A stretch of DNA of 64,000 nucleotides from Rhizobium mesoamericanum STM3625 (GCF_000312665.1 NZ_HF536772.1:4014886-4078885), one strand, 5' to 3'; shown: positions 44,916-54,939, counted from the stretch's first letter. Notes: generated by a model not told the origin, from the letters alone. Program-made: numbers and translations.

Positions 44916-46430
44916 ATGAGCGGCCATATTCTCGCGATTGACCAGGGCACGACATCCTCACGTGCGATTGTCTTCGACGCCGGGATGAAAATGATCTCGT
45001 CCGCACAGGAAGAGATCAAGCAATTCTATCCCCAGCCGGGCTGGGTCGAACATGATCCAGATGAGATCTGGACAAGTGTGGTTGGCACTGCACGACAGGC
45101 GCTGACGAAGGCCAATATTCCCCTGACGGATATCGCCGCGGTTGGCATCACCAACCAGCGCGAGACGACTGTGGTCTGGGAGCGCAAGTCGGGGAGAGCG
45201 CTTTACAAGGCGATCGTATGGCAGGACAGGCGCACGGCGGAGGTTTGCGACAGTCTCAAGGCGGACGGTTATGAGAAACTTTTCAGTGCCAAGACCGGTC
45301 TGCTGCTCGACCCCTATTTTTCAGGAACCAAGCTGCGCTGGTTGCTGGACAACGTCGACGGATTGCGGAAGCGCGCCGAGGCGGGTGAGGTGTGTTTCGG
45401 TACGATCGACAGCTGGCTGATCTTCAATCTGACCGGGGGGCGCGTTCATGCGACGGACGCAACCAACGCGTCACGAACGCTCCTTTTCAATATAACGGAG
45501 GGTCGGTGGGACGAGGAGCTCCTTGCCCTTCTCAGGATCCCGGCATCCATGCTCCCGCAGGTCAAGGATTGCGCCGACGATTTCGGCGTGACGAACGCGA
45601 GCATTTTCGGTGCCGCCATCCCGATCCTCGGTGCTGCTGGGGACCAGCAGGCGGCAACCATCGGCAATGCCTGCTTCAAGCCCGGCATGATGAAATCCAC
45701 CTACGGGACGGGTTGCTTTGCACTTCTCAATACCGGACAGGATTGCGTAACCTCCAGCAACCGCATGATCACAACGGTCGCCTATCGGCTCGGTGGCATG
45801 ACAACCTATGCGCTGGAAGGTTCGATTTTCATCGCAGGCGCAGCCGTGCAATGGTTGCGCGATGGGCTCGGGCTCATCTCGCAGGCCTCAGAAAGTGGTG
45901 CCCTGGCACTGCGGGCCGACCCTACTCAGCAGGTCTATGTTGTGCCCGCCTTCACGGGACTGGGCGCACCTTACTGGGATCCGGAGGCGCGCGGTGCCAT
46001 TTTTGGTTTGACCAGAAACAGCGGTCCTGCCGAGTTGGCCCGTGGCGTCCTTGAATCCGTGGCCTACCAGACACTCGATCTCTTGGTTGCCATGAGAAAG
46101 GATTGGGGCGGTCACCACATCGAGACGGTGCTACGTGTGGACGGCGGCATGGCGAGCTCCGACTGGACCATGCAACGCTTGGCCGACGTGGTCGGCAATC
46201 CGGTAGACCGTTCTGCCGTCACCGAGACGACGGCACTTGGTGCGGCATGGCTTGCGGGATCGCGAGCCGGGGTCTGGCCGGACCAGGAACAATTCAGCAA
46301 GGCCTGGGCCTGCAGCCGGCGCTTCCAGCCGTCGATTGAGGAGGCCGAACGGCAGACGAAGATCGCTGGTTGGCGTAACGCTGTGTCGCGCACGCTGTCC
46401 GGCGCGCAATATGGCAATCAGATGGCCTGA
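44916..46430 (+). CDS. glpK: Glycerol kinase
   Basis: The 504-residue FGGY-family kinase phosphorylates glycerol to sn-glycerol 3-phosphate with ATP in the cytoplasm. Motifs are AIDQGTTSSRAIVFD at the start, TNQRETTVVWERKSG, DSWLIFNLTGG, TYGTGCFALLNTG and the C-terminal LRVDGGMASSDW. The length equals the usual 500-505. It trails glpV by about 150 bases containing nested inverted repeats, so its expression may be uncoupled from the importer. It completes the route glycerol to G3P to dihydroxyacetone phosphate with GlpD. Confidence 0.95.
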   Translation: MSGHILAIDQGTTSSRAIVFDAGMKMISSAQEEIKQFYPQPGWVEHDPDEIWTSVVGTARQALTKANIPLTDIAAVGITNQRETTVVWERKSGRALYKAIVWQDRRTAEVCDSLKADGYEKLFSAKTGLLLDPYFSGTKLRWLLDNVDGLRKRAEAGEVCFGTIDSWLIFNLTGGRVHATDATNASRTLLFNITEGRWDEELLALLRIPASMLPQVKDCADDFGVTNASIFGAAIPILGAAGDQQAATIGNACFKPGMMKSTYGTGCFALLNTGQDCVTSSNRMITTVAYRLGGMTTYALEGSIFIAGAAVQWLRDGLGLISQASESGALALRADPTQQVYVVPAFTGLGAPYWDPEARGAIFGLTRNSGPAELARGVLESVAYQTLDLLVAMRKDWGGHHIETVLRVDGGMASSDWTMQRLADVVGNPVDRSAVTETTALGAAWLAGSRAGVWPDQEQFSKAWACSRRFQPSIEEAERQTKIAGWRNAVSRTLSGAQYGNQMA

Positions 46431-46606
46431 ACGGTCGACGGGCTCGTGTCGGGGCCACGCGCGTTCGCGCAACGATCAAAGCTCGTTCAGGCTACTGTCA
46501 GAAAATCCCGCCATGGCAGCTGGCGAATATCATCGACGGCCACGGACTGCCTTGCGATTCGCTTTTAGTTCCCGTCGACGCCAGATTTGAGACGGAGACC
46601 ATAAAT

Positions 46607-48268
46607 TTGAAAGACAATGGCATCAGGGTCCGCCTGGTTGACCGGCGACCTGCAATCGGTAGCGTCACCCTCTGTTTCCTCACGACTGTCTACCTGCTCC
46701 TTGCGACGAATTATTCGTTCTGGAGCACAGCCTACGGCTATTTCGCGACTGATCACTTGTCGTTTTTGCTCTTCGTGATCGGCATTTCAGCTATCAGCAT
46801 GGCAATCGTCACGGCCTTTTCCGCCAAATACGTCACCAAGCCGTTTCTGATCCTGTTCGTGCTTACTGCTGCCGCCGGCTCATGGTTCACAGATCAGTTT
46901 GGCGTGATCGTGGATAAGGAGATGATCCGCAATGCGGCGGTCTCGACGAGTGCGGAGGCGGGACATCTGATAACGGCGCGATTTGCGCTCCACATGCTGC
47001 TCACCGGGATATTGCCATCACTTCTTATCATTTGGGTGCGAATCCAGCATCGCCCGGTGCTGTCCAAGCTGGCGCACAATACGGCCGTGGTTCTGGCGTG
47101 CCTGGCCGTCTTTGCCGTGGTCGGATTCGGCGACTATAGGGCGTTTGCAGGCGTCGGGCGCGCCCACAGAGATATCCTCGACCGGCTGAACCCGTTTCTG
47201 CCGATCACCAGCACCATTCGCTTTGCGGTTTCGTCCGAAGAGGATGCACACGTCGTCGCTGAGCCGCTTGGCACAGATGCGCATCGTGTAAATACAGCCG
47301 GCCTCAATAAGCCGCGCGTGACGATCATCGTCGCGGGCGAGACAGCGCGTGCCGATGATTTCTCGCTTGGCGGCTACGCGCGCAAAACCAATCCGGAACT
47401 CGAAAAGCAGAACGTCGTGTACTTTCAAAATACGACCAGCTGTGGCACGGCGACGGCAGTCTCGATTCCTTGCATGTTCTCGATTTATCCGCGGACGAGC
47501 TATACGCATCACAAGGGTCTTGCGACCGAGAATCTTCTCGACGTGTTGAGCCATGCCAAGGTTGACGTGTCCTGGCTAGATAACGACACCGGCAGCTATC
47601 ACGTCACCGATCGCGTCGCATATACCTTGCTGCCGCCGTCCAATGATCAACGCTTTTGCAAGGACGGCGAGTGCCAAGATGCCATACTACTCGACAAGGT
47701 GGACGATTGGCTCGATCACGTGAAGGGTGACAGCGTCTTGATCCTGCACCAGCTTGGCAGTCACGGACCTGCCTATTACGCTCGTTATCCCGACGAGTAC
47801 CGGCGTTTTGTTCCCGATTGCAGAGCCAATGATTTTGGCAGCTGCACCTCGCAGGAGATCAACAACGCCTACGACAACACGATTCTCTACACCGATCACA
47901 TCGTTTCGACCGTTATTGATAAGCTCAAGCAACATTCCGCAAACGTTGCGGGTGCGGCGATCTACGTGTCGGATCACGGCGAATCTCTTGGCGAAAACGG
48001 GATTTATCTGCATGGTGCGCCCTATATCGTTGCCCCGTCTCAGCAGACGCACGTGCCCTTCCTTGTCTGGGTCGGCGACGATCTCGCCAAATCCGCCGGC
48101 TTCGATATGAGCTGCATGGCCAAGCGAGCCGACGGCGACCGGTCGCACGACAACATCTTCCATAGCGTGCTTGGTCTGATGGACGTGGCGACCAAGGTGT
48201 ACGATCCGAATCTTGATGTTTTTTCCGCGTGCCGTCGGCTCACGGAGAAGGTCGCGAGCGTAAAGTGA
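46607..48268 (+). CDS. eptA: Lipid A phosphoethanolamine transferase, EptA/sulfatase family (copy 2)
   Basis: The 553-residue protein is a close paralogue of the one at 3815-5545. Five N-terminal hydrophobic segments precede the periplasmic sulfatase domain with IVAGETAR, TSCGTATAVSIPCMFS (nucleophilic Thr) and VSDHGESLGENG. The CGTATAVS motif is the version seen in well-studied EptA enzymes, whereas copy 1 has CGTTTGVA. The start is a TTG at 46607; ATGs are absent nearby. A receiver-only response regulator lies convergent to it. Whether both copies modify the same acceptor is unknown. Confidence 0.9.
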   Translation: MKDNGIRVRLVDRRPAIGSVTLCFLTTVYLLLATNYSFWSTAYGYFATDHLSFLLFVIGISAISMAIVTAFSAKYVTKPFLILFVLTAAAGSWFTDQFGVIVDKEMIRNAAVSTSAEAGHLITARFALHMLLTGILPSLLIIWVRIQHRPVLSKLAHNTAVVLACLAVFAVVGFGDYRAFAGVGRAHRDILDRLNPFLPITSTIRFAVSSEEDAHVVAEPLGTDAHRVNTAGLNKPRVTIIVAGETARADDFSLGGYARKTNPELEKQNVVYFQNTTSCGTATAVSIPCMFSIYPRTSYTHHKGLATENLLDVLSHAKVDVSWLDNDTGSYHVTDRVAYTLLPPSNDQRFCKDGECQDAILLDKVDDWLDHVKGDSVLILHQLGSHGPAYYARYPDEYRRFVPDCRANDFGSCTSQEINNAYDNTILYTDHIVSTVIDKLKQHSANVAGAAIYVSDHGESLGENGIYLHGAPYIVAPSQQTHVPFLVWVGDDLAKSAGFDMSCMAKRADGDRSHDNIFHSVLGLMDVATKVYDPNLDVFSACRRLTEKVASVK

Positions 48269-48357
48269 TGGAATGAGTGGCCCTGGTCCCGAACGCACCG
48301 GGTAGGGCTTCATGTTCTAGTTGGCCGTGTCTTGTTCGGGGCGCGGCCAATTCCATG

Positions 48358-48717
48358 TCAATGCCTGCGCTCTACCAAGTTCATCCGCTCTGAAAGTTCC
48401 GAGAGACCAAAGGGCTTCACGAGAAAATCGTCTGCGCCGCTCTGGAGGCCCTCGATTTGATCCGAGGCCTGATCGTGAGCAGTCAGAATGATGACCGGGA
48501 CGGAGTTCGCCTCACATCGAAGCGTCTTAAGGAGTGTGAGGCCGTTGCCATCCGGTAGGCGCAAGTCGAGCAGGATGACAGCATACTTGCCGGTGCCGGC
48601 CGCTTCCGTTGCATCTGCGAGGTTCAGGCACCAATCGACCGAATGACCGTCCGCGGCAATGTGATCGCTAATTGCGTCTCCCAAAACCAAGTTGTCCTCG
48701 ACCAACAATACATTCAC
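48358..48717 (-). CDS. Response regulator, receiver domain only (truncated OmpR type)
   Basis: From the GTG at 48717 (after GCGGAGAAGACGT) the product has 119 residues: NVLLVEDNLVLGDAI, phosphoacceptor Asp in LLDLRLPDGNG, Thr in VIILTAHDQ and Lys in FLVKPFGLSEL. It stops after MNLVERRH where OmpR/PmrA-type regulators would continue into a winged-helix DNA-binding domain. No histidine kinase is adjacent. It may be a genuine stand-alone receiver or the remnant of a PmrA/QseB-like regulator; the convergent neighbour is a phosphoethanolamine transferase, a classic target of such systems. Confidence 0.75.
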   Translation of the reverse strand: MNVLLVEDNLVLGDAISDHIAADGHSVDWCLNLADATEAAGTGKYAVILLDLRLPDGNGLTLLKTLRCEANSVPVIILTAHDQASDQIEGLQSGADDFLVKPFGLSELSERMNLVERRH

Positions 48718-48941
48718 ACGTCTTCTCCGCTGGTGCTCGCCGCGCCCTGCGGCAGCATGTTTGGTTACCACGACATTTCGCTTGGGCGCCGGACTACGTC
48801 GCCAGCATTTCTAATGGGATCGTTAGCTGACAATGGCCTTAAAGCAGCATAGGGATTGGGTTTGAAATCAGCTGTGAAGTCTTTGAGGCAGTCGCCTGCA
48901 AGCATCCGGCCCAGCGGAGATATCGTTTGGCGACCGTCAAA

Positions 48942-49727
48942 TCATTCCGAGGCCCTGACGTTAGAACCGGCCAGCGCGGAAAGATCGCCCGCAGTCTTCA
49001 TGACCATGGCGATCGTCTCGTTGATGTCGGGCGCGGTCGGCGCATTGACGAGCGGGATATAGGGACAGGTGAGGGCCGCGATGCAACGCCCGTCCGGCGC
49101 CAGGACCGGCGCGGAAAGATTATGGACGCCTGCCGTCTGGGCGCTCGGCATCATCTCGTAGCCACACTCGCGGATATGGGCGAGGCGCTCGTAAAATTCG
49201 GCTCCGAGCTTCACCTCCTCGCGGCTGCGCGCATGTTCGGCGATCATCATCTGCCGCTCCTGCTCACTCCGGAAGGCGAGCAAGACGTGGCCGGAACCAG
49301 TGTCGAACAGACTGATATGTGAACCGACGCGGATTGAGAGGCCCCAGTAGTCGGGCGCCTCGTGTTGGGCGATGACCACCGCCGAACCGCGGTCAAAGAC
49401 GACCAGGTGGTTCGCCTGCTTTGTGCGTTGTGCGAGCTCGCGCATCAAGGGCGTGGCGAAGGAAGCCAGGCGGCGCGTTGGCGCATGTAGTTGCGATAGG
49501 CCGAAGAGCTTGAGGGTAAGTGTGAAGCGATCGCCTTCGAGCTTGGTCACGTAACCGCGCCGAACCAGACGGTCGAGCATGCGATAGAACTCGTTGGGGC
49601 TGCGATCGAGCCGCTTGGCGATCTCCGCCTGCGTCAGCCCTTCCTCGACACCGGCCAAAAGCTCAAGGATATCAAGCCCCTTGTCCAGTGCTGGCGCGCG
49701 GTACCGGTCGGCATCATCTGCATCCAT
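48942..49727 (-). CDS. IclR-family transcriptional regulator
   Basis: The 261-residue protein has an N-terminal winged helix (ALDKGLDILELLAGVEEGLT, QAEIAKRLDRSPNEFYRMLD) and the IclR effector domain with GVHNLSAPVL and AALTCPYI. The recognition helix contains SPNEFYRML, a variant seen in a subgroup of IclR proteins. It is divergent from an M20 amidohydrolase across about 215 bases and probably controls it in response to the amide substrate or product. Confidence 0.9.
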   Translation of the reverse strand: MDADDADRYRAPALDKGLDILELLAGVEEGLTQAEIAKRLDRSPNEFYRMLDRLVRRGYVTKLEGDRFTLTLKLFGLSQLHAPTRRLASFATPLMRELAQRTKQANHLVVFDRGSAVVIAQHEAPDYWGLSIRVGSHISLFDTGSGHVLLAFRSEQERQMMIAEHARSREEVKLGAEFYERLAHIRECGYEMMPSAQTAGVHNLSAPVLAPDGRCIAALTCPYIPLVNAPTAPDINETIAMVMKTAGDLSALAGSNVRASE

Positions 49728-49943
49728 CCGAGCTCTCCTGTAAATATCGTCTTACATATACAAATGCCCGCGGCGCTGAAAAGCCAATATTATTCGTATA
49801 TAAAAACAAGACCTATATCTGAGATGGTGATGCCGGAAATTTGCCAGGCAAGTCTTCTGGCTCGACGACGAATGGCCGCCAGGCTAAATTCGATTCCAGC
49901 GCGTCTGGTGCCGTTGGGCAGCATCTATCCAGGGATTTTGACG

Positions 49944-51095
49944 ATGTTTTTGACTGACGAAGAACTTCGCAAAATCACGGCGTTTCGGCGAGAACTTCAC
50001 CAGAAGCCAGAGGTATCCGGAGACGAGGCGCAGACCGCATTGCGACTGAAGGAAGAACTCAGTCTTACGGGACCGGATAGTGTCGTTACTGGCATCGGCG
50101 GACACGGCTTAGCGGCCGTCTACGGGGCAGAACCGGGCCCGACTGTCTTGATCAGAGCGGAGCTGGACGGTCTGCCGATTCAAGAAATCTCCGATGTTGC
50201 GTATCGCTCGACGGTGCCGGGCAGGGGGCATCTCTGTGGGCACGACGGCCACATGGCGATCCTGATGGCGCTCGCCAAGGGGCTCGGTCGGGATCGACCA
50301 ACAAGAGGGCGGGCAATCCTGATGTTTCAGCCTGCGGAGGAAAATGGCGCTGGTGCCGCTGCGGTTCTCGCAGATCCGAAGTTTGCCGCGCTGGTGCCGG
50401 ATATGTCGCTGTCGCTCCACAACTTTCCAGGTGTTCGGCTAGGTCACGTCCTTCTCAGGGAAGGACCGGTCAATTGTGCGTCGCGCGGAATGAGGATTGT
50501 CCTGAGGGGCAAGACGTCGCACGCGTCCAATCCGGAGCAGGGAATCGCGCCGACCTTCGCAGTGGCACGGCTGCTCGATAGCCTGACGGGACTGGGGAAT
50601 AACGGTCCGCTGGGGCCGGATTACTCGCTGGTGACCGTGACGCACGCGCGTCTCGGGGAACCGGCTTTCGGCATAAGCCCCGGCGAGGCGCAGATCTGGG
50701 CCACCTTGCGAACACTCACAGACGAAGCAATGGCCACATTGGTCTCGCGCGCCGAGGAGCTCGTGGAGTCCGAGGCAAGGGCCAGGCAGCTGCAGGTGGA
50801 CATCAGCTACGAGGACGTGTTCGGTCAGTGCTGCAATTCGCCTGAGGCGGTTGCGCAGTTGCGCCGTGCGCTGGATGAAGAAGGCGTCAGCCACGATGCC
50901 GTAAACAGCCTGTTGCCAATGAAAGCGTCGGAGGACTTCGGTCTGTTCCTGACCGTGGCGCCTGCTGCAATGTTCTTTCTCGGAGCAGGCGAAGATCACC
51001 CGCGACTGCATAATCCGGACTACGACTTTCCCGATGCGCTCATTGCCATTGGTGCGCGGGTTTTCATGAGGGTCATCAGGAACATCCTCGGCTGA
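49944..51095 (+). CDS. M20-family amidohydrolase (hippurate-hydrolase-like)
   Basis: About 383 residues from the ATG at 49944; the open frame extends to 49764 but without family sequence. Metal-binding and catalytic features are FRRELHQKPEVSGDE, AELDGLPIQE, GHLCGHDGHMAILMALAK (Cys/His ligands), QPAEENGAGA and SLHNFPG. The C-terminal GEDHPRLHNPDYDFPDA is also typical. The group cleaves N-acyl amino acids such as hippurate or N-acetyl compounds; the substrate is unknown. It is divergent from an IclR regulator. Confidence 0.88.
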   Translation: MFLTDEELRKITAFRRELHQKPEVSGDEAQTALRLKEELSLTGPDSVVTGIGGHGLAAVYGAEPGPTVLIRAELDGLPIQEISDVAYRSTVPGRGHLCGHDGHMAILMALAKGLGRDRPTRGRAILMFQPAEENGAGAAAVLADPKFAALVPDMSLSLHNFPGVRLGHVLLREGPVNCASRGMRIVLRGKTSHASNPEQGIAPTFAVARLLDSLTGLGNNGPLGPDYSLVTVTHARLGEPAFGISPGEAQIWATLRTLTDEAMATLVSRAEELVESEARARQLQVDISYEDVFGQCCNSPEAVAQLRRALDEEGVSHDAVNSLLPMKASEDFGLFLTVAPAAMFFLGAGEDHPRLHNPDYDFPDALIAIGARVFMRVIRNILG

Positions 51096-51373
51096 AAGCA
51101 GCTTGCGGCTTTCCGGCCGCCAGCCATCGAACGGTCCGCCCGAGGTGTAAAAGCCGCGCCCATGCGTCACGGCAGATCAGTTCGGCGAAGTGCCTTGGCA
51201 ACCTTCTTGGGTGGGGCCGAAAATTAATTCCCTGAGGTTGAAACTTAGATCTCGATCCCTGATCGACTTGCGTGCGGATTTGCGCAATATTTTCCATGAC
51301 CGATGCGGGCGCTGTTTGCGCCGGGCATCAGATCGGCACCATTCGACTTCCTCCAGAGTGCAATGGGATTATC

Positions 51374-52030
51374 ATGTTTGCTCAAGATATCATGAACACC
51401 GATATCACGACGATCAGCGCCGACAGCAGCGTGTATCAAGCAATCGACCTCATGGTCGCCAAGGAAATCAGCGGCCTGCCTGTCATCGACAATGATGGCA
51501 ACCTTTGCGGCCTCCTGACGGAGGGCGACCTGATGCGGCGCATCGAGTTCGGTGGCGGTCGATCAGCCGGCAACCCCGATAAGACGTCGCTCGTCGACTT
51601 CGACGATTACATTCGCAGCCGCAGTTGGCGGGTATCCGATATCATGTCCACGAGCGTGATCAGCGTTACGTTGGATACGCCGGTCGCCGCCGTCGCCGAG
51701 GTGATGTTCCAGAACAGGATCAAGCGTGTTCCAGTCGTCAGCGGAAAGCGCCTTCTCGGCATCGTCAGCCGCATCGATCTCCTCAAGGGCATCGTCGCGG
51801 CGCCGGCGGCGAGAACCGCAAGTGGTGACGATGCACTTGCTCGCGCCATTCGTGCGCGATTGCAGGGCGACCTTGGTCTCGATCCCGATGCGGTCAAAGT
51901 ATCGGTTCAGGATTCCAGGGCCGTGCTTGAAGGGATTGTATCCAGCGAATTGGAACGCCGCGCCATCCGCGTGCTCGTAGAGAACGTCAAGGGCGTCAGC
52001 GGCCTCGTCGATAAGCTGAGTTTGGCCTGA
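51374..52030 (+). CDS. CBS-pair and BON domain protein
   Basis: About 218 residues from the ATG at 51374. The first CBS motif spans DIMNTDITTISADSSVYQAI to LLTEGDLMRR, the second DIMSTSVISVTLDTPVAAVA to GIVSRIDLLKGIV. A BON-type domain (residues about 150-215: LARAIRARLQ, VKVSVQDSRAVLEGIVSSEL, VSGLVDKLSL) follows. CBS pairs bind adenine nucleotides; the BON domain may bind membranes or lipids. It ends ten bases from convergent acetate kinase. The combination is frequent in Rhizobiales but no target is established. Confidence 0.87.
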   Translation: MFAQDIMNTDITTISADSSVYQAIDLMVAKEISGLPVIDNDGNLCGLLTEGDLMRRIEFGGGRSAGNPDKTSLVDFDDYIRSRSWRVSDIMSTSVISVTLDTPVAAVAEVMFQNRIKRVPVVSGKRLLGIVSRIDLLKGIVAAPAARTASGDDALARAIRARLQGDLGLDPDAVKVSVQDSRAVLEGIVSSELERRAIRVLVENVKGVSGLVDKLSLA

Positions 52031-52040
52031 TCGGAATACC

Positions 52041-53153
52041 TTAGGCTGCCCGGCACAGCAGCTTTTGGGCCTGCGTTGCCATAAGGCGTTCCTCGTTTGT
52101 CGGGATAACCAGCGTCTTGAAAGCACCAAGGAAGGCGAGCCTTCCAATGATTGCTTCACGCACCGCAGCGGCATGCTCGCCGATCCCGCCGGTGAAGACA
52201 AAGGCATCGATCCCGCCCATCGAGACGGCCATCATCGCGGCATGCTGGGCGGTCTTGAGGGCGAAATATTCAAGGGCGAAGGCGGCTTGTGGATCGTCGC
52301 TTCGAAGCAACGCCTCGACATCGTTGCTCATGCCCGACAATCCTTTCAGGCCGGAACGCTCATAGAGGATATCCTGGACGGTCTCGACGCCAAGATCCAA
52401 GTCGTGAAGCATATAAAGAACAGCACCGGGATCGATCGATCCGCTGCGCGTTCCCATCGGAATGCCGTCAAGCGCGGTCATGCTCATCGTCGTATCGACG
52501 CTGATACCATTCCTCAGTGCACAGAGACTGGCACCGTTGCCAAGGTGGCCGACGACGACGCGACCGGCATGGAGATCGGGGTGGTCCTTGGCCAGCACCT
52601 GCGAGATCCAGTCGTAGGAAAGGCCGTGGAAACCGTAGCGGCGAATGCCCTTGTCACGTATCTCTCGCGGCAGGGCGAAGCTGCTGATCAATTTGTCATG
52701 TCCCGCGTGAAAGGCAGTGTCGAAACAGGCAATATCGGGCGCTCCGCTTGCCAGCCTAGCCGAAGCCGTGATGCCGGCAAGATTGTGCGGTTGGTGAAGT
52801 GGCGCCAACGGGATCAGCGCTTCGAGGCTACGCATCACGTCCGGGGTGACGATGACAGGCTCAATGAAAGCTTCCCCGCCATGGACAACGCGATGCACAA
52901 TTGCCGCAGTCCGCCAGGCGTGGTCGTACCCTGCGATGAGATCCATCACGGCGCTAAGGGCCGAATTGTGATTGGTATTAGCGGGCAGGGAGGTTTGAGT
53001 TCCTCGCCCATCAGGGAGCTTGGCGCGCAACCGAGGTGTGTCACCGATACCCGTGACCTTGCCACTCATCAGCACGTTCAAAGTCCGATCCTCGAAAATC
53101 TGAAACTTCAGGCTCGATGAGCCGGTGTTGAGAACGAGCAGCGTGTCGATCAT
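52041..53153 (-). CDS. ackA: Acetate/propionate kinase
   Basis: About 370 residues from the ATG at 53153 after GGAGCACAATTCG; a TTG five codons earlier is open. Motifs are VLNTGSSSLKFQIF, HRVVHGGE, FDTAFHAG, YGFHGLSYD, GHLGNGASL, MGTRSGSIDPG and FTGGIGEHAA, all acetate-kinase signatures. The enzyme interconverts acetyl phosphate and acetate with ADP/ATP. It is slightly shorter than E. coli AckA (400). No phosphate acetyltransferase or phosphoketolase gene is visible nearby, although some acetyl phosphate source must exist elsewhere. Confidence 0.93.
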   Translation of the reverse strand: MIDTLLVLNTGSSSLKFQIFEDRTLNVLMSGKVTGIGDTPRLRAKLPDGRGTQTSLPANTNHNSALSAVMDLIAGYDHAWRTAAIVHRVVHGGEAFIEPVIVTPDVMRSLEALIPLAPLHQPHNLAGITASARLASGAPDIACFDTAFHAGHDKLISSFALPREIRDKGIRRYGFHGLSYDWISQVLAKDHPDLHAGRVVVGHLGNGASLCALRNGISVDTTMSMTALDGIPMGTRSGSIDPGAVLYMLHDLDLGVETVQDILYERSGLKGLSGMSNDVEALLRSDDPQAAFALEYFALKTAQHAAMMAVSMGGIDAFVFTGGIGEHAAAVREAIIGRLAFLGAFKTLVIPTNEERLMATQAQKLLCRAA

Positions 53154-53458
53154 CGAATTGTGCTCCAAGTCCGGTCAGGAACATGGGTGCCCAGCCAGGA
53201 GGACTGACGCTGCCCCTGCGCGTCACGGTGGTCGTAGAAGGAGTATCTGTCAATTGTTGTTGCGTGGTCATTTTGCGCATGCCGGATTGGCCGTGGCGTG
53301 AGTGCGTCCCTCGGAAGTCAAAATCCTATGAGATATCAGGATTTTCTCTTTCCGCGCTGCGCTGATCGGCCTATCTAGCGCTAGTGCCGCTCGGCACATC
53401 GGATCCGGCGTCTCTGCCCTTTCGTCTCCGAAGGCATCCAATTCACATCGGCAGGTAA
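53154..53458. other. Divergent promoter region of ackA and the MFS gene
   Basis: About 305 bases with no supported gene. A 55-codon minus-strand frame without a start ends at the ackA start (YSFYDHRDAQGQRQSSWLG...); it could be the relic of an upstream gene but I do not recognise it. No clear operator or FNR-type box is seen. Confidence 0.4.
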
Positions 53459-54898
53459 ATGACAGCTATTCAGACGACAGAAAAGGACGATGCGAAGGGC
53501 ACCCGCAGGGCAAAGATTGTCCCTCTTGTCGTTGCCGTTTCGTTTTTCATGCAGATTCTCGATGGCACCATCGTCACCACGTCCCTCCCACAGATGGCAG
53601 CCAGTTTCGGCGTTCAACCGGTATCGATGAGCATCGGCATCACCGTCTACATGCTGACGATGGCGGCGTTCATTCCGCTCTCGGGATGGCTTGGGGATCG
53701 GTTCGGTGCTCGTCGGGTCTTCATGGCATCCATTGCCGTCTTCACGGTTGCCTCGCTGTTCTGCGGGCTATCCGAGGGTCTCGCCGCGTTTGTCGTGGCG
53801 CGCGCCGTGCAGGGCGCCGGGAGCGCACTCATGACGCCGGTCGGCCGGATCATCGTCCTGAAGAATGCCCGCAAATCCGAACTCGTCCAGGCAATCGCAC
53901 TGATTACCTGGCCTGCGCTGACGGCTCCAGTCATCGGTCCGCTGCTTGGCAGCTTGATCACAACCTATGCAAGCTGGCATTGGAACTTTCTCATCAATCT
54001 GCCGATCGGGGTGCTCGGCATGGCGCTGGTTCTCCGTTTCGTGCCGGAAGAACGTGAGGAGGAGGCCGGGCGGCTGGACTTGCTTGGGTTCGTTCTCAGC
54101 GCCAGTGGCTTGACCTTCCTGCTTGCGGCGCTTGAGCTCTCGGTAAAATCGCACGGTGGTTTGTTACCAATCCTGTTGATGTTGCTGGCGGGGGTTGTCC
54201 TGTCCGCCATCGCGACGCGACATTTTCTCAGGGTCAGCAATCCGCTGCTCGACCTGTCCGCTTTCAGAGCACAGACTTTTGCCATAGCGACCCTTTCAGC
54301 CGGAACGGCGAGCCGTGTTGCTATCAATGCGACGCCGTTCCTCTTGCCGCTTCTCTTCCAGCTCGGCTTCGGATTGAGCGCGATCGAGGCTGGCGCCTAT
54401 CTCTTGGTCTACTTCCTTGGAAATCTCGGCATGAAGGCCGTGACGACACCGCTGCTTGCCAAGCTTGGATTTCGCAGCGTGCTCTTCTTCAACGGCCTGA
54501 TTGCTGCATTGTCGATTGCCGCCTGTGGCTTTCTCGTGCCTGGGACGCCACGCGCCATCATCTATGTGTTGCTGATGATTGCCGGTCTCTCGCGGTCGAT
54601 GGAATTTACAGCACTGAACACTCTCGCTTTTGCCGATATCAATCCAGCGCAGCGGAGCTCCGCTTCGACGCTGTCGAGTATGCTGCAGCAGGTTTCAATG
54701 CTGCTTGGTGTCGCGATTGCGGCAGCGGTACTCAACATTTCCGTCGCCTTGCGCGGTGTTGAGGGGCCGGGGCTCGTTGATTTCCGCTGGGCGTTTCTCG
54801 TCGTTGGTGCGATTGGCGTCATGTCGTCAATGCGCTTCCTGCAACTGGCGCCCGATGCGGGTGCCGAGGTGTCAGGTCACAAGATTGCTACGAAATAG
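53459..54898 (+). CDS. MFS drug exporter, DHA2 (EmrB/QacA) family
   Basis: The 479-residue membrane protein has about 14 hydrophobic segments and the family motifs LDGTIVTTSLPQMAASFGV near the first segment, GWLGDRFGARRVF between segments 2 and 3, and ARAVQGAGSALMTPVGR around segment 4. DHA2 pumps export toxic or amphiphilic compounds by proton antiport. No EmrA-type periplasmic adaptor is adjacent. The ATG at 53459 follows GGCAGGTAA. It is divergent from ackA, and DUF924 follows 41 bases later, perhaps in the same transcript. Confidence 0.9.
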   Translation: MTAIQTTEKDDAKGTRRAKIVPLVVAVSFFMQILDGTIVTTSLPQMAASFGVQPVSMSIGITVYMLTMAAFIPLSGWLGDRFGARRVFMASIAVFTVASLFCGLSEGLAAFVVARAVQGAGSALMTPVGRIIVLKNARKSELVQAIALITWPALTAPVIGPLLGSLITTYASWHWNFLINLPIGVLGMALVLRFVPEEREEEAGRLDLLGFVLSASGLTFLLAALELSVKSHGGLLPILLMLLAGVVLSAIATRHFLRVSNPLLDLSAFRAQTFAIATLSAGTASRVAINATPFLLPLLFQLGFGLSAIEAGAYLLVYFLGNLGMKAVTTPLLAKLGFRSVLFFNGLIAALSIAACGFLVPGTPRAIIYVLLMIAGLSRSMEFTALNTLAFADINPAQRSSASTLSSMLQQVSMLLGVAIAAAVLNISVALRGVEGPGLVDFRWAFLVVGAIGVMSSMRFLQLAPDAGAEVSGHKIATK

Positions 54899-54939
54899 TC
54901 GATCAGCCTGGAATCGAACGGCCTTTATCAGGAGAAAAC

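Noticed and set aside
49741..49820. AT-rich inverted elements (GTCTTACATATAC / GTATATAAAAACAAGAC) between iclR and the amidohydrolase
   Set aside because: The arms match only at their outer ends and contain gaps; possible IclR operator, but too weak to list as a feature.
52065..53120. 351-codon frame opposite ackA
   Set aside because: It is wholly antisense to a gene with clear acetate-kinase motifs and has no recognisable domain.
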